The notes beneath the pieces were generated by a model. It had not been told where the DNA came from. It searched no databases and saw nothing but the letters and a program-made list of their open reading frames with translations. Shown piece by piece: positions 50,701-61,200 of a stretch of DNA of 64,000 bases (position 1 is the first letter of the stretch; each line of letters opens with the position of its first letter). The position numbers and the translations under genes are program-made. The stretch is taken from positions 615,001-679,000 of the forward strand of contig JAJGOT010000454.1 in the NCBI GenBank assembly GCA_022457155.1, given 5' to 3'. The stretch is from Cladopsammia gracilis. Its lineage: Eukaryota; Cnidaria; Anthozoa; Scleractinia; Dendrophylliidae.

Positions 50701-51653
50701 GTGAAGGCCAGTGGGCTCAAAATCTGGCAAATGAACTTCACCGGCCAATCCGACGGCGCTTTCCAAAGAGGCGAGTCATAGCATATGGGATTGACAACAT
50801 CTGGGCGGCTGATCTAGTCGAGATGGGGAAATTTTCGAGGTGGAATAAAGGGATCAGATATCTCCTGATGGTGATCGATGTTTTCTCAAAATTCGGTTGG
50901 ATTCGTCCCCTGAAAGACAAACGAGGTCAAACAGTGGCTGATGCTTTCCGAGATATATTCAAGGGGCGAAAACCGAAAATGCTCTGGACTGACAAAGGGT
51001 CTGAATTTTTCAACGCAACAATGAAAAATCTGCTTGATAAGAATGGGGTAAAATTGTATACAACGGAAAATGAAGAGAAATCGTCTGTTGTTGAGCGCTG
51101 GAACAGGTCTTTTAAGGAGAAACTCTTCCGGATGTTTTCGGCTAACAACAATACAATTTTCTTTGACAAACTTGACAAATTAGCGGATGAATATAACCAC
51201 CGTTTTCATTCGAGCATTCGGATGAGTCCCGCAGAGGCGAGCAAACAGGAAAATGAGAAAAAGGTTTTCGCTAATCTTTTCGGAGATTTAATTTATGCTA
51301 AACATGCCCCAGCAAAATTCAAAGTCGGCGACAGGGTGAGAATTTCAAAGTTTAAACGAAAGATATTTGACAAAGGTTACACGTCGAATTGGACAGAGGA
51401 GATATTTGTGATTGACGAAATAAAGAACACAAACCCTGTAACGTATAAATTAGTTGATCTGTTGGGAGAAAACATCACTGGATCATTTTACGAGGCGGAA
51501 CTTCAAAAGACAACGCAAGATGTGTTTCGAATTGAAAAAGTTATTCGCCGCGATAATAAGCGAAAACTCGCGCTTGTAAAATGGAAAAGTTACCCTGACA
51601 AATTTAATTCTTGGGTTCCATTGAGCGATGTGGAAAAACTAGCACACGGTTAA
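50550..51653 (+). CDS. INT: Polinton integrase (DDE) with chromodomain, 367 aa
   Basis: Retroviral-type core: WAADLVEM (D88), LWTDKGSEF (D148), SVVERWNRSF (E182), complete. C-terminal chromodomain RIEKVIRRDNKRKLALVKWK and SWVPLSDVEKL (327-367). Reading starts at 50550, inside the PLA2 gene; residues 1-45 are in the overlap and do not resemble integrase, so translation may begin by another route. It makes the 6-bp target duplications. Confidence 0.93.
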   Translation: MQKQSRQENGCRFGCHSLERKTVGSCFGAKHNSSKTETWARRFKKREKILSEGQWAQNLANELHRPIRRRFPKRRVIAYGIDNIWAADLVEMGKFSRWNKGIRYLLMVIDVFSKFGWIRPLKDKRGQTVADAFRDIFKGRKPKMLWTDKGSEFFNATMKNLLDKNGVKLYTTENEEKSSVVERWNRSFKEKLFRMFSANNNTIFFDKLDKLADEYNHRFHSSIRMSPAEASKQENEKKVFANLFGDLIYAKHAPAKFKVGDRVRISKFKRKIFDKGYTSNWTEEIFVIDEIKNTNPVTYKLVDLLGENITGSFYEAELQKTTQDVFRIEKVIRRDNKRKLALVKWKSYPDKFNSWVPLSDVEKLAHG

Positions 51654-51973
51654 TAGTTTATTGAAAAGTTTTAATGATATGCGGCCACAGCGTAGCCTAA
51701 TGATATATGTATTTTCACATACAAACAGAAGTACATGTACAAACGAAAGTTTATGAACAAATACATGAAAATACATAAAAAATGAAAGCATCTGATTGGT
51801 TGAGGTAAATCATACGACATTTCCTTTATCACCTGAGGATTGCAAAACCTTCTAGCACGTTGTAGACATGTGGCATATGATGCAATACCATCTGGCGATT
51901 TATTGCGTGGGCGCATCAGAATATAAATGTTTTACATTCATATTCACAAAGTCTGTTATTTTCAAAACACCGC
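51654..51973. other. Convergent gap with inverted repeat
   Basis: 320 bp between the integrase stop and the stop of the leftward 117-aa gene. It contains ATGTATTTTCA (51707-51717) and its inverse (51766-51776). No ORF of note. Confidence 0.5.
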
Positions 51974-52327
51974 TTAGCATCGCTTTCGTTTCGCTTGGCT
52001 TTCGTTCATTTCCCGGTGGATTTCCCAGAGAAGACCGCTTTGCTTTTGGAGTTCCTTTTTGAGAATCTTGTGTTCCTCCTGGAGATTGACGAATGATTCA
52101 AAAAGGAGTTCAATTGAGTCTTCGATTTCGTCGCTTCGCTCAGCTTCCGCCATCTCCGAGTCAGACACAATAAATTCATCATCCGATGTTGTCGGAGTCT
52201 CATTCACGCTTCTTGTTTCTTCCTCTGAGCATGTGGAACAATCGTCATGGTCACTCGCACTGAGGCTCGCTTCGCTCGCTTCGCTTTGCTCGTCTTCATT
52301 GTAAATTATTTTTTTAAATGGATCCAT
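51974..52327 (-). CDS. Acidic coiled-coil protein, 117 aa
   Basis: Acidic and Ser-rich N-terminal half including SEASEASLSAS (encoded by a GCGAAGCG tract 52260-52295) and TPTTSDDEFIVSDSEM, then a coiled-coil-like C-terminus (FVNLQEEHKILKKELQKQSG) ending AKRKRC. Lies one base after the leftward 182-aa gene. Function unknown; small acidic proteins at element ends may be regulators. Confidence 0.65.
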   Translation of the reverse strand: MDPFKKIIYNEDEQSEASEASLSASDHDDCSTCSEEETRSVNETPTTSDDEFIVSDSEMAEAERSDEIEDSIELLFESFVNLQEEHKILKKELQKQSGLLWEIHREMNESQAKRKRC

Positions 52328-52328
52328 T

Positions 52329-52877
52329 TTAATTCCAATTACATTTTTTGAAAATGGCTTGGATTATTTTTTCTTGTTCCGCCCGTCTGGATGAAAGTTT
52401 GAGCAGTTTGAAATCATCTTCATTGGGATTGAAACCGTTCTTCTGCAACAGGGTGAAAAGAACTTGGTGGCAATTGAGAAACTTTTTCCTGTTGAGATGA
52501 AGATCATCATATGCCAGGGAAAAATATTTGAAATCGTCGATGAGATATTTCTCCAGATGTTCATAATCATTTCCGTCGTGACCTGTTATGTGGTTGAAGA
52601 TTTCATGAGCGTGGTCATTTGCTTTCTTTCCCCATTTGGCAGCTTTGGCGAAATCCCTGACTTTTTTTCTTGTGAGTTCACCACGGGGAATCTGGGAGAG
52701 AATTTGTGCTTGATAAAACTCGAGATCTTTGAGTGGAATTTGATTTTTCCCCTGATTTTTTCGGATGATATCTTTGAAATGTTCCAGTCGGGGATTTTTG
52801 GGAGTATGGCATGTTGTGTGGGTTTCCTGAACGAGTTCAGGAATGAAATCGATTTCTTCTTCTTCAGAATCAGACAT
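52329..52877 (-). CDS. Polinton protein of unknown function, 182 aa
   Basis: Starts MSDSEEEEIDFIPEL, ATG at 52877, 6 bp inside the inner edge of the right TIR, so its promoter probably lies in the TIR. Mostly helical, charged (DIIRKNQGKNQIPLKDLEF; KKANDHAHEIFNHITGHDG). No domain recognised. The following 117-aa gene starts directly after its stop. Confidence 0.7.
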   Translation of the reverse strand: MSDSEEEEIDFIPELVQETHTTCHTPKNPRLEHFKDIIRKNQGKNQIPLKDLEFYQAQILSQIPRGELTRKKVRDFAKAAKWGKKANDHAHEIFNHITGHDGNDYEHLEKYLIDDFKYFSLAYDDLHLNRKKFLNCHQVLFTLLQKNGFNPNEDDFKLLKLSSRRAEQEKIIQAIFKKCNWN

Positions 52878-52882
52878 TTTTC

Positions 52883-53333
52883 TTTCCGGAATAGATTTCT
52901 AGCTTCGCTTTCTGAAATAGATTTTTCACCTTAATAGTAGATAATAATCACCGATTCCGGTGGGATCCGAGGCCCCCTAATTCAAACGTGTTCGAATTGA
53001 TTAAAAACATGTTGCAATGGGTGAAACATGTTGCAATTGGTAGAATTGTGGGGAATTGTAGGAGAAGAGTGGAAGTGGAACTTTGAAATGTTTGTGAACA
53101 ATTGAGGGAATGGAAGTTGTGTGGAAAGAAGAAGAAGTGAAGTTGTGTGAGAAATCATGGGAAAAAATTAGAAGTGAAACGTGTGGGGTTTTTTGGGGTG
53201 ATTGATGTTACGTGAGAAATAAGGGGAAGAAAGTTGGGAGAGTTGTGTGGGATTGAACAGGAAGAATCAATGATTTTAACGTTAAAATTAGGGGGGCCGA
53301 GGATTGCACCGGAATCGGTGATTATTATCTACT
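52883..53333 (-). repeat. Polinton right TIR, 451 bp
   Basis: Inverse of 35315-35765. Its outer 398 bp (52936-53333) begin and end with the same 27-bp terminus in inverted orientation. Confidence 0.95.
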
Positions 53334-53339
53334 ACCATC
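53334..53339. repeat. Polinton target site duplication, right
   Basis: ACCATC, pairing with 35309-35314. Confidence 0.92.
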
Positions 53340-53484
53340 ATGTTTTGCGGAGTAACGTTAGGGGCTGTGTTCCACGTTATTTTTATCGTTCCCACTAATT
53401 TCAGTGGGACGTTTATTTGAAAGCAGGTTTTTTTTTCGCATTGCACTGCACTGGACTCTCTCGACATTTTGAATTGTAGGGAAA

Positions 53485-53960
53485 ACAACAACAACAACAA
53501 ACAAAAACTTTATTAGACATATAAACTTAAATACAATTACCCTGCAAATTAGCAAAAACGCTATTCGAGGCAGGGAAAAGTAATGTAATTGAAAATAATA
53601 AAGGTTAGACAATATAACAATACAGAAGCTGATCTGTAGAGTTACAGATTGTTTTAAAGCTTTGATAAAATCTTGATATTGGTGGCAGACACGGGAAATA
53701 AATGGAATATGCAAATTATAACAATTTCATTTGTTTAATATCACAAAGTATTTGGGGAACATCAATATAGTCATCTGTTTTCTGAAGAATCTCCTGAAGA
53801 ATTTGTTTGATTTTCGATTTGAATTGAGATTTCCTCAACGATTTAAGAGATTTAGGTAGTCCGTTCCATATCATAGCACCAGTTCTCGCAAATGATTTTT
53901 TCATTTTTTCCGTTCGGGAGTACTCAACATAATAATTTACTCAACATAATAATTTTGTTA
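53485..53960 (-). pseudogene. 5'-truncated non-LTR retrotransposon remnant
   Basis: Minus-strand frame (53904-53716) reads KKSFARTGAMIWNGLPKSL then KSLRKSQFKSKIKQIL, the typical C-terminal tail after the reverse transcriptase of CR1/jockey-type LINEs. Downstream 3' sequence ends in (TTG)n at about 53488-53505. It sits between the arms of the TTAA element. Confidence 0.75.
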
Positions 53961-54969
53961 ATTTTTTTTTGGAAAAGAAAGTAGTCATCGCGATTTGCAT
54001 AATTCTCAACACGCAGAAATACGTTACACTTCACCTGAATTAATTAAAGCGTCTTTGCGACGTGCGCCTTCAACTGTGCAATCAAAGCACAAAGTTTCAA
54101 TCGCGTTTTAGGTGAACTTTATTATTTTATTTGACCATGTTGCAATGTTTCAATCAAGATGAAACTTTGAGACAATGTTGTTCTTATTACAAAGAAATGA
54201 CCATAAAAGTTTAAAAAAATCTATCTCGCGGTTTTTGAAATATGTAGAAAAGTGCTAAAACTACAATATCAAGGACTCAGTCAAAAAAACTACGGTTTCC
54301 TACAGAAAATCGAATCTCCAAAACTAAAACGAGAAACGCTTTCAAACTTTCATAGTTTCATCTCATACACTAAACACACATTTTGGCGTAAATTTGAGAT
54401 TGAGAAATTAAACTTTTATAAGCTTAATTGAGGAATTTGTAGATGTGTTCATATACATGCAAAATCACAAGTTCGAAATGTTTTTTCTGATTTACTCAAA
54501 ATCGGCTTGACAAAATTTTCCAATTTTTAGATATTTTGTTTGCCATATGTTATAGTTTATCGTAATAGCTTTGATTTTTCTAGATGCCATCGCAATCGCT
54601 CGGAATTTAGACTCAAGCGATTTCAATTTTTCTCGTTTATCTCCGCAATTTTAAATCCGATTTACAAAATTGTTACACTTTTATAAACTTCAAACTTTGT
54701 AGAATATTTTGTATAAGTTTGGTACTACTTCAGTAAAGGAAAGTTAGTTACACGGCCGCTCAAAAATGGTAGGTGCGGCTACACGGAAACTGGAGGGAAA
54801 CACCTTAAATAATACTTTCCTTTAAACATTTTGGCTTTAGAGACCCCCTCCCCCTTGGAATTTCCAATGACCTTCAATGGGGAGAGTATTAGGTATTTCA
54901 TGAAACCACACATTACTTTCCATTTACCTTCTTAATGTTATAGATATTGTACTATTTTAAGGGAGAATT

Positions 54970-57900
54970 CTACTGAACATCAAGCCTTGGATAATCTCCA
55001 TAGTGGTAATAATTAGTGCTGTTTTGACATGAGATAATGGGAACCAAACCATCTCCTTCAACCCCTGTAAAGATTGCAGTTTGTTTGCTTCGAACATTGT
55101 AGATGATGAATTTCTTTGTTTCCAGGTTAAGGAAAACTGTAAACACATCATTGTCTTCCACAGAAGTCATAGAAGACTCCTGCCTGTCTGGTAACAGCAA
55201 GGAATGTTGGTTCTCTGCATTGTAATTCCAGGACCATTTTGCCGGATTTCTTTCAAAAGAAAAACCATATGGGTTATACATGTGGCTAGTGGTGATCCCA
55301 ATTTCCAGCTGACACCTTTTTTCAGCATCGAAAGAAGTCAACTGTAGTTTCCAACAATGCATGCCTTCCTGGAAAGCTGAAGCATTTTTCCCTGTCTGAA
55401 GTCCCCTTAATGGTATTTTCCGTAACTTCTTTGCAGGTCTTTTCTGTCGCCCCTGTAGATTTCTGTCTGGAAGCTCTGAGTTGACTTTCCAGTGAAAAGG
55501 ATTTCCACCTACTTCTTGACCTTCAACTGTCACTGACAGGGTGACATGTCCTTCAGTCTCTGGACAATAGGAAAAGCTGTATGACCCATCACCATTGTCA
55601 CGTATGGGTATCTTCTGAATCTGATCATCCATTTCCTCACTAACAAGAGTAACTTGAGCTCTCACTTGATGACCCCCTTCTGTTTTCTTCTGACCATTTT
55701 CATCTTTGATTGTAAGCAACAATTCAACTTCCTGTCCGACCAAGGTCTGGTACATCACGCCTTCTTCCCCTCCCACCATGCTGACAGTGCATTTTTGGGG
55801 GTCAAAGGGAACATAACACAAGGTTACCATTTTATCAATGCCCCAAATGGTTTGGTGTACGTGTAGCTTCAGATAGTCATCTGTGCAGGGGTTACATTGG
55901 GTTTGTGACGAGTTCAGCTGGGCAAGTCGCTGGATTAGTTGCTTTTTAACGGACAAAAGCTTCACATCATCTCCACCTGTCATTGCCTGATCAGTGAAGT
56001 CGATACCACTTTTCAACTGAGACAGAAAAGAGGAGAGTACTTCTTTTTGGTTTTCCAGCTGACTGACTCTTACCTGACCCTCGGTCATAACTTCATGCTT
56101 TAGGTTTGCACGGTAATACTCTAGTGCCTTCACTTGCTCGTCAAAAAAGGTATCAACCTCTTTTTTTACCTCAGACACTTTGCTTTGCACAGACATTTTC
56201 ATAACCTGGACAGCTTTTAAACCTTTTACTACTGCATGTTCAAAAGCTTTTGTTCTTTTAAGACAAGCTTGAACAGATTTTCTTTCCCTTTCAGCAACAT
56301 CTGCAACAAAGTTGTATTTGTGTTCACGGTGATCAACAATGGTGCAATCACGGCAGATTGTTTCCTGGCAGGTATCACAATACAGTTTCAACATCTCGCT
56401 AGTGTGTTTCACACAATACACTGGCTTGATGAGAGCCTTTGAGCCGAGTGTCTTAACTTCTGTTAGAGATAAAATCTGGTGACCCTTGGTTGCAATGATT
56501 CTCTTGTGTGCAGCAACACAAAAGTCACACATAAAAACACTGCAATCAGAGCAACGCGAAACTGCGGCATCGCCACTGTCACAGTGTTCACAGATCAATG
56601 GTTTTCCAGCTGAGGAGGTGCTGTCTTGCATGCTCAATAATGTCAAGAAGTTGTTCACCCAGAAGTTTGATTGCAGCTTGCAGACATCTCCACCAGGAAC
56701 CTACATGTAAATAAAAGATGAACAAATAACTCACTGACAGTTTAAATTTAAATGATTAGTATATAATTATTAACTTGTCAACTACCAAAGCTAAAATAGC
56801 ATGACAATTTTCATTAATATGATATGATCACATCGAAATGGGGTTGCGCTATGCATTAATTAGCACATTTTACCTCCATAGGCTTTTCTAAAAGCCTGGG
56901 GTATTTGGCACAGCTAATATTTATACATCCTCTTAACTTGTGGTCGATGCCTGTTACAGCCTTATGTGTTCATTCACCAAAACTCGTAGCTCAGTTAGTA
57001 GGGCACCGGTCTCGGCGGTCTGCAGAGTAGGTGGTGTCCGGAGGGGTACTTCCATTTAACAATGACAGGGGTGATTATTGGAAATTAAAAAAGGAACCCC
57101 GTAAAGGTACCTGAAAACTGTTTTATTGGTGAGGTTCAAATGAAGTTTTACCCTTTACAGGTATCAATTCTTTCAGGAAAGTTGCACCTGTCAGCATATT
57201 TTTCTGGCTTATATTAATGAACCCTAAAACCCTAAAAGGTATCAGAATTACTTGGACAGTGGTCATTTTCAAAGTTAATCAAACACCAAAGTGGCACTAA
57301 ACCACAAATTTTAACCCCCTGAAAGGTAAGACAGTCACCCCTGTCAGTTTTATATAGAAGCACCCAGATCAGGTTGCAGGTTTGAATCCTGGCCACTTTG
57401 AATAACTGGTAAGAACATACTGGTTGTGCTGATCAACACCTTGTCTGAGTTCAGATGATTGAGTCATTGGGCAGTAGGAGTGATGTTAGACTACTGTATT
57501 TACCTTGTCTCCTATAGTACTTTCTCATACTACCTTAACCCTATTCAGACTGGGGGGGGGGGGGCTTTTTGAACCTCCCCTCCAGTAAAATTGTGATAAC
57601 TCTTACACCGAGATAGCTATGAGGCTGAAATTTTCTGACTTTCCCTAGAATTTATCTAGGGACATTTTGGTATCCATAACATGTCAGTGTGATTAACCAT
57701 GTTGCCATGGCAACCGGTTTTTGACACATAGGTTTTCAAAATATTAAAATATGGTGAATTTTTTATTTTAAGATCTAATGTTCTATGACTTACAGTGCAT
57801 TTTCTTGTTAGAATAGTTTTTTCTTGGGACTTGTTCTTGCTCTCTTTTACTTATAGACAAACAATTTGTACTATTTATTAAATAACGCTTCTAAGTTCAT

Positions 57901-59176
57901 TGTTTGGATAATAGACATTAGTTTGATATGTGTTTTATACATTCTGATCCTTTTCTCTTTTAGATATTTTTTAAATTTTAATTTAAACAAAAAAAAAAAG
58001 AAAATCCAAGATGGCGGATCCAAGATGGTGGACAATAATTTCAAAATTATAGTTTTATCGCTTTTTATTGCTTTTTCTTGCTTTACAAGTGTGTCCTTGT
58101 TTGTATTTATTATGTTTTAATATTAAAGAGATGATTTTACAGTTATATTTGATATTTCAAGTATCTGGATGGAAAAATATCAAAGGGGGGGGGGGGGGGG
58201 GGGTCCGAGGAGCCCCACCCAGTCACAGATTGCTTAAAAAAGTCTAGTCTGAACAGGGTTAATGGGCATTTAAAAGGGGCCAAATGAAGGGATAGGTTGT
58301 TATTATTTTCTGTGATCAAAAAAACTGCAAATGGCATGCTTGTCATGATATGTGAAATTTTACAATCAATTTTTTGATGTCAGTGATACTTGACAAGGAA
58401 ACCTGTACTGCTAAGTAATGTAAACTCCTCCTTTGTTTCTAGTGTGGAAGGTGAAAATGGAGACTTGCCAAGATGAAAATGGGCTTATACTTCATGGAGA
58501 TTTTTAACTATACTCACACAAAACTGTCCGGCACTTACCGGTATGTAGGGTTAAAAACTCATTTTGAAATGGTTAGCTTTTATTTATTGTTATGGATATC
58601 ACTACCCATAACAGTAAATAAAAGCTAACCATTTCAAAATGAGTTTTTAACCCTAAATAAGGGACGTATCATTATTTTTTTTGACTAGAGGGTGGGGGTG
58701 GAAAATTTTGAAATAAATTGTTTGCAGAGGCTATAAACACTGAAATAAAATTGTATGCAAGCAACAAATTGTTTGCTGAAAGTATGGCAGTTGGACGGAG
58801 ACACAATATAAATTGTTTGCAGCAGGTGCTGCATATAAAAAAAAATGTTTGCATGTGAAAATTTTCCAAACCCCCCCCCCCCCCCCCCACCAATCAAAAA
58901 AATAATGTCTGTCCCTAAGTGCTGGATAGTTTTGTGTGCAATTATTTAATGTTAATTTACATCTACATGTATGATTTATTTTAGACTTACTTTTGTATCC
59001 TGTCTGCACTCAGGGCAAGTTATAACATGATCAGATGCTTGTTTCTTCACCAGTTTCACCAGGCATTGTTTACAGTAAGTGTGCAGACATGGTAGAACCT
59101 TTGGTTCCTTAAACTGTTCCATGCAGATAGCACAAGTTAGTCGCTCATTAACCTCTTCAGGTGCAGCACAGGCCAT
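54970..59176 (-). CDS. TRIM-type E3 ubiquitin ligase, copy 2
   Basis: Exon 1 59176-58991 and exon 2 56700-54970, phase 0, about 638 residues. Same layout as copy 1: C3HC4 RING (62 residues; one N/D-type change), B-boxes, coiled coil, filamin repeat, SPRY-like end. The N-terminal and coiled-coil part differs from copy 1 at only about nine of 325 residues in exon 2. The filamin-to-C-terminus part is far more divergent and has indels: an 8-residue expansion around SHMYNPYGFSFE, and a different linker after LPDRN. The stop codon lies 165 bp from the TTAA element end, so its 3' UTR may be altered by the insertion. Confidence 0.88.
56985..57440 (+). mobile_element. tRNA-derived SINE split by an older insertion (copy 2)
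   Basis: A-box TAGCTCAGTTAGTAGGGCAC (from about 56989) and B-box GCAGGTTTGAATCCTGGCC (57378) are 370 bp apart. The intervening block has inverted ends (AATGACAGGGGTGA / TCACCCCTGTCAG) and is present in both duplication copies, so it predates the duplication. Confidence 0.55.
57539..58258. mobile_element. 720-bp piggyBac-like MITE
   Basis: Inverted ends CCCTATTCAGACTGG / CCCTGTTCAGACTAG, flanked by TTAA on both sides (57535-57538, 58259-58262). Copy 1 has one TTAA at 23798-23801 and no insert. G-runs lie near both ends. No transposase. Confidence 0.88.
58545..58656. repeat. Perfect hairpin, ~48-bp arms
   Basis: AGGGTTAAAAACTCATTTTG onward through TTTATTTA is mirrored exactly on the other side of a loop of about 25 nt. 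Confidence 0.8.
58660..58918. mobile_element. ~255-bp MITE with G/C runs
   Basis: GGGACGTATCATTATTTTTTTTGA at the left and TCAAAAAAATAATGTCTGTCCC at the right; internal repeats of AAATTGTTTGC. Just upstream of the copy 2 exon 1 donor, in the intron. Confidence 0.6.
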
Positions 59177-59576
59177 TGTCAGACTGAAAAGTAAATCACA
59201 AACAAGGATTAACCTTGGATATAAAAACTAGCAAGATTTGCATTGTCCATTATTTATCTCAGAACAACAACAAAAAGATCTATTGACAAAAATTGAAATA
59301 AATTTCAAAATTCAATAATTTATACACTTAGTCAGGACTTGTGGCAGGGAAAAACCTGAAGAGACCTAAAGAGTTTCAAACATGCTCATTACATAATGCA
59401 TCAAAATTATTAATAATATAAGTGTTTGTTCTACTAATCTATTGAATGAGGCAAAAAAAAAGGCCTACAAAATACCCCAGTGGGAGAGGACGTACTCCTG
59501 TACAGTGTATATTAAGCTTTTTTAAGTTATTGCTGGCACCAGCCAATAATCCTTAACCTGAGGGGAGGGCTTGCTT

Positions 59577-60285
59577 GCACGAAATTGTGCCTGATACAGT
59601 CGCTAATGCACCTATTGTAAGTTTTCCGTGCTGGCGACCAAAATTTGAAAGTTAGTCACCACATTGGCGACCAGAACCCTTTGCTTCATCCTAACCTAAT
59701 GTATTGTGCAATGAAATAAAGCTTGAAGGTGGGTAAATCGGTGCAAATGACAAGGTTACGAAGTGTTACAAAGTGAAACGTCAACATAGCGCCATCTTGG
59801 ATATTTTGGAGGCTATGTTGTATATTGTATTGTATACCAGCTTATCTTTAGTTATTATCTTGTGAGGTCATTTCCGCTCCTCCTCATTTTTTGAATATGT
59901 ATTGCGACATTCTCCTTTATATAATGTTGTATTTTCATTTTATAATTTAGTAACATCTTATAACCTGAAGAAGGCTGGTCTGGCCAGCCGAAATATTGTT
60001 TCACTGAAATATATTTACTTGTTGTTTATCAGCTCTGCAGTAGTCCTTGGACTTCTCGTTAGTATGTTGTATATTGTGCATTCAAATGTCCCTTTTGCTA
60101 ACAGTGCATATTGCGGGCTCAGAATATTCTGAGTCGCTCCGCTCCCACTCTCATTTGCCTATGTCAATATTTTTTGTTTTTGTTTTTGGAAAAAAGAATG
60201 GCTACTAACTTTTTGGACTTGGCGACCACTTTGGAATAGTTAGGAGCCAAATGTCTCCTTGAGAAAAAAGTTAATTTTGTGCCCT
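59577..60285. mobile_element. Unclassified 0.7-kb insertion, copy 2 only
   Basis: Copy comparison brackets it between GGCTTGCTT and GTAAATACATATGG. Ends GCACGAAATTGTGCC and TTAATTTTGTGCCC are partly inverted. It contains repeated TGGCGACC motifs and, at 59965-60010, a CTGAAGA-hairpin-GAAA motif like that in the 14.4-kb palindrome. Confidence 0.55.
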
Positions 60286-60924
60286 GTAAATACATATGGC
60301 TTTTGACAAGTTTTTTACAAAAAACATGGGTGCAGCATTAAACGACTTGGCCTGAAAATCCGTATGAGTGACGGGTGTTTAAAAAACTCAGACCTTGAAA
60401 ACTCAGACTCCCCCCCCCCCTTTGAAAACTCAGACCCCCCTTGACTACATTAATTAGGTGATAAATAAAATCATTATGTTGTTGTGGTTTGAGACGGTCA
60501 CGCGAAGCGAACAGTGGGCTGGCAGTTTGACGCAAAATTTCTCATTTTTTCTTGAAGGTCACATTGATCACTGTACTTTTTTAAATGAAAATATGACAAA
60601 AGAGAAAAAGAATAACTGACTATTTCTTTCCAAGACAACATAATAGACTGTAAAAATGCAGGAACGGGTAATTGGAGAATGGGGAACGGGGGACAGGAGA
60701 CGGAAGAAAAAATTCGATACTTTTGCATGGTACCATTATAATTTTGTTTTGTAATATTTTACAAAATGAAATTTGGGATTTTTCTTAAATTTTGTTTTTG
60801 GCACTCTTTGGAGTTAAAGCCAGAGCGATTATAGTGCCGATAGGATTTCCGGAGTTGTATTACATGCTGTAAAGTTGATCACATACTAGGCAACCATAAC
60901 AGAGTTGAATAACAGAGATAATAG

Positions 60925-61200
60925 ATACAAAATCAAAATCAAATCAAATCAAATCAATTTATTTAAGTGTCAAAGTATTTAGTACGCGAGTACTAATTGT
61001 GGACACTTTCCAGATCTAATTGGAATTTGGAAGGGTTGGTTTTTGAGGAGGGGAAAACCGGAGTACCCGGAGAAAAACCTCTCGGAGCAAGGAGAGAACC
61101 AACAACAAACTCAACCCACATATGACGCCAGGCCGGGAATCGAACCCGGGCCACATTGGTGGGAGGCGAGTGCTCTCACCACTGCGCCACCCCTGCTCCC
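60925..61200 (-). mobile_element. tRNA-derived SINE
   Basis: Minus strand begins GGAGCAGGGGTGGCGCAGTG with A-box (61171-61190) and B-box GGGTTCGATTCCC (61135-61147), followed by a body ending with an (AAATC)-type tail near 60930. Clear pol III-type head; not an independent tRNA gene because the anticodon arm and 3' half are not preserved. Confidence 0.85.

Larger units (their letters stand above)
35315..53333. mobile_element. Polinton/Maverick, 18,019 bp, near complete
   Basis: Starts AGTAGATAATAATCACCG and ends with its reverse complement; 451-bp inverted repeats and a 6-bp duplication define it exactly. It carries the family hallmarks: type B DNA polymerase, retroviral-like integrase with chromodomain, packaging ATPase, adenovirus-type protease, and jelly-roll capsid candidates. 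Gene order from the left: pol(-), HTH(+), unknown(-), acidic ORF(+), membrane protein(-), fibre-like(-), ATPase(-), then nine rightward genes from the coiled-coil protein to integrase, then two leftward genes starting at the right TIR. TIR near-identity and mostly open genes indicate a young insertion. Confidence 0.96.
34516..54804. mobile_element. TTAA-flanked element with ~794-bp arms, host of the Polinton
   Basis: Left end GGTGTTTCCCTCCAGTTTCC; the right end is its reverse complement. TTAA is at 34512-34515 and 54805-54808; copy 1 has the single unfilled TTAA at 20282-20285. Left arm 34516-35309, right arm about 54010-54804, similar with several substitutions. Without the Polinton and its duplicated 6 bp it would be about 2.26 kb. 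TTAA targets are typical of piggyBac and Kolobok; the family is not assigned and no transposase is seen. Confidence 0.85.

Noticed and set aside
51671..51916. 81-codon leftward frame in the integrase downstream gap
   Set aside because: No domain, poor context, and the interval looks non-coding with an inverted repeat.
61130..61200. Functional tRNA gene on the minus strand
   Set aside because: A and B boxes are present but the tRNA fold is not preserved and a SINE body and tail follow.
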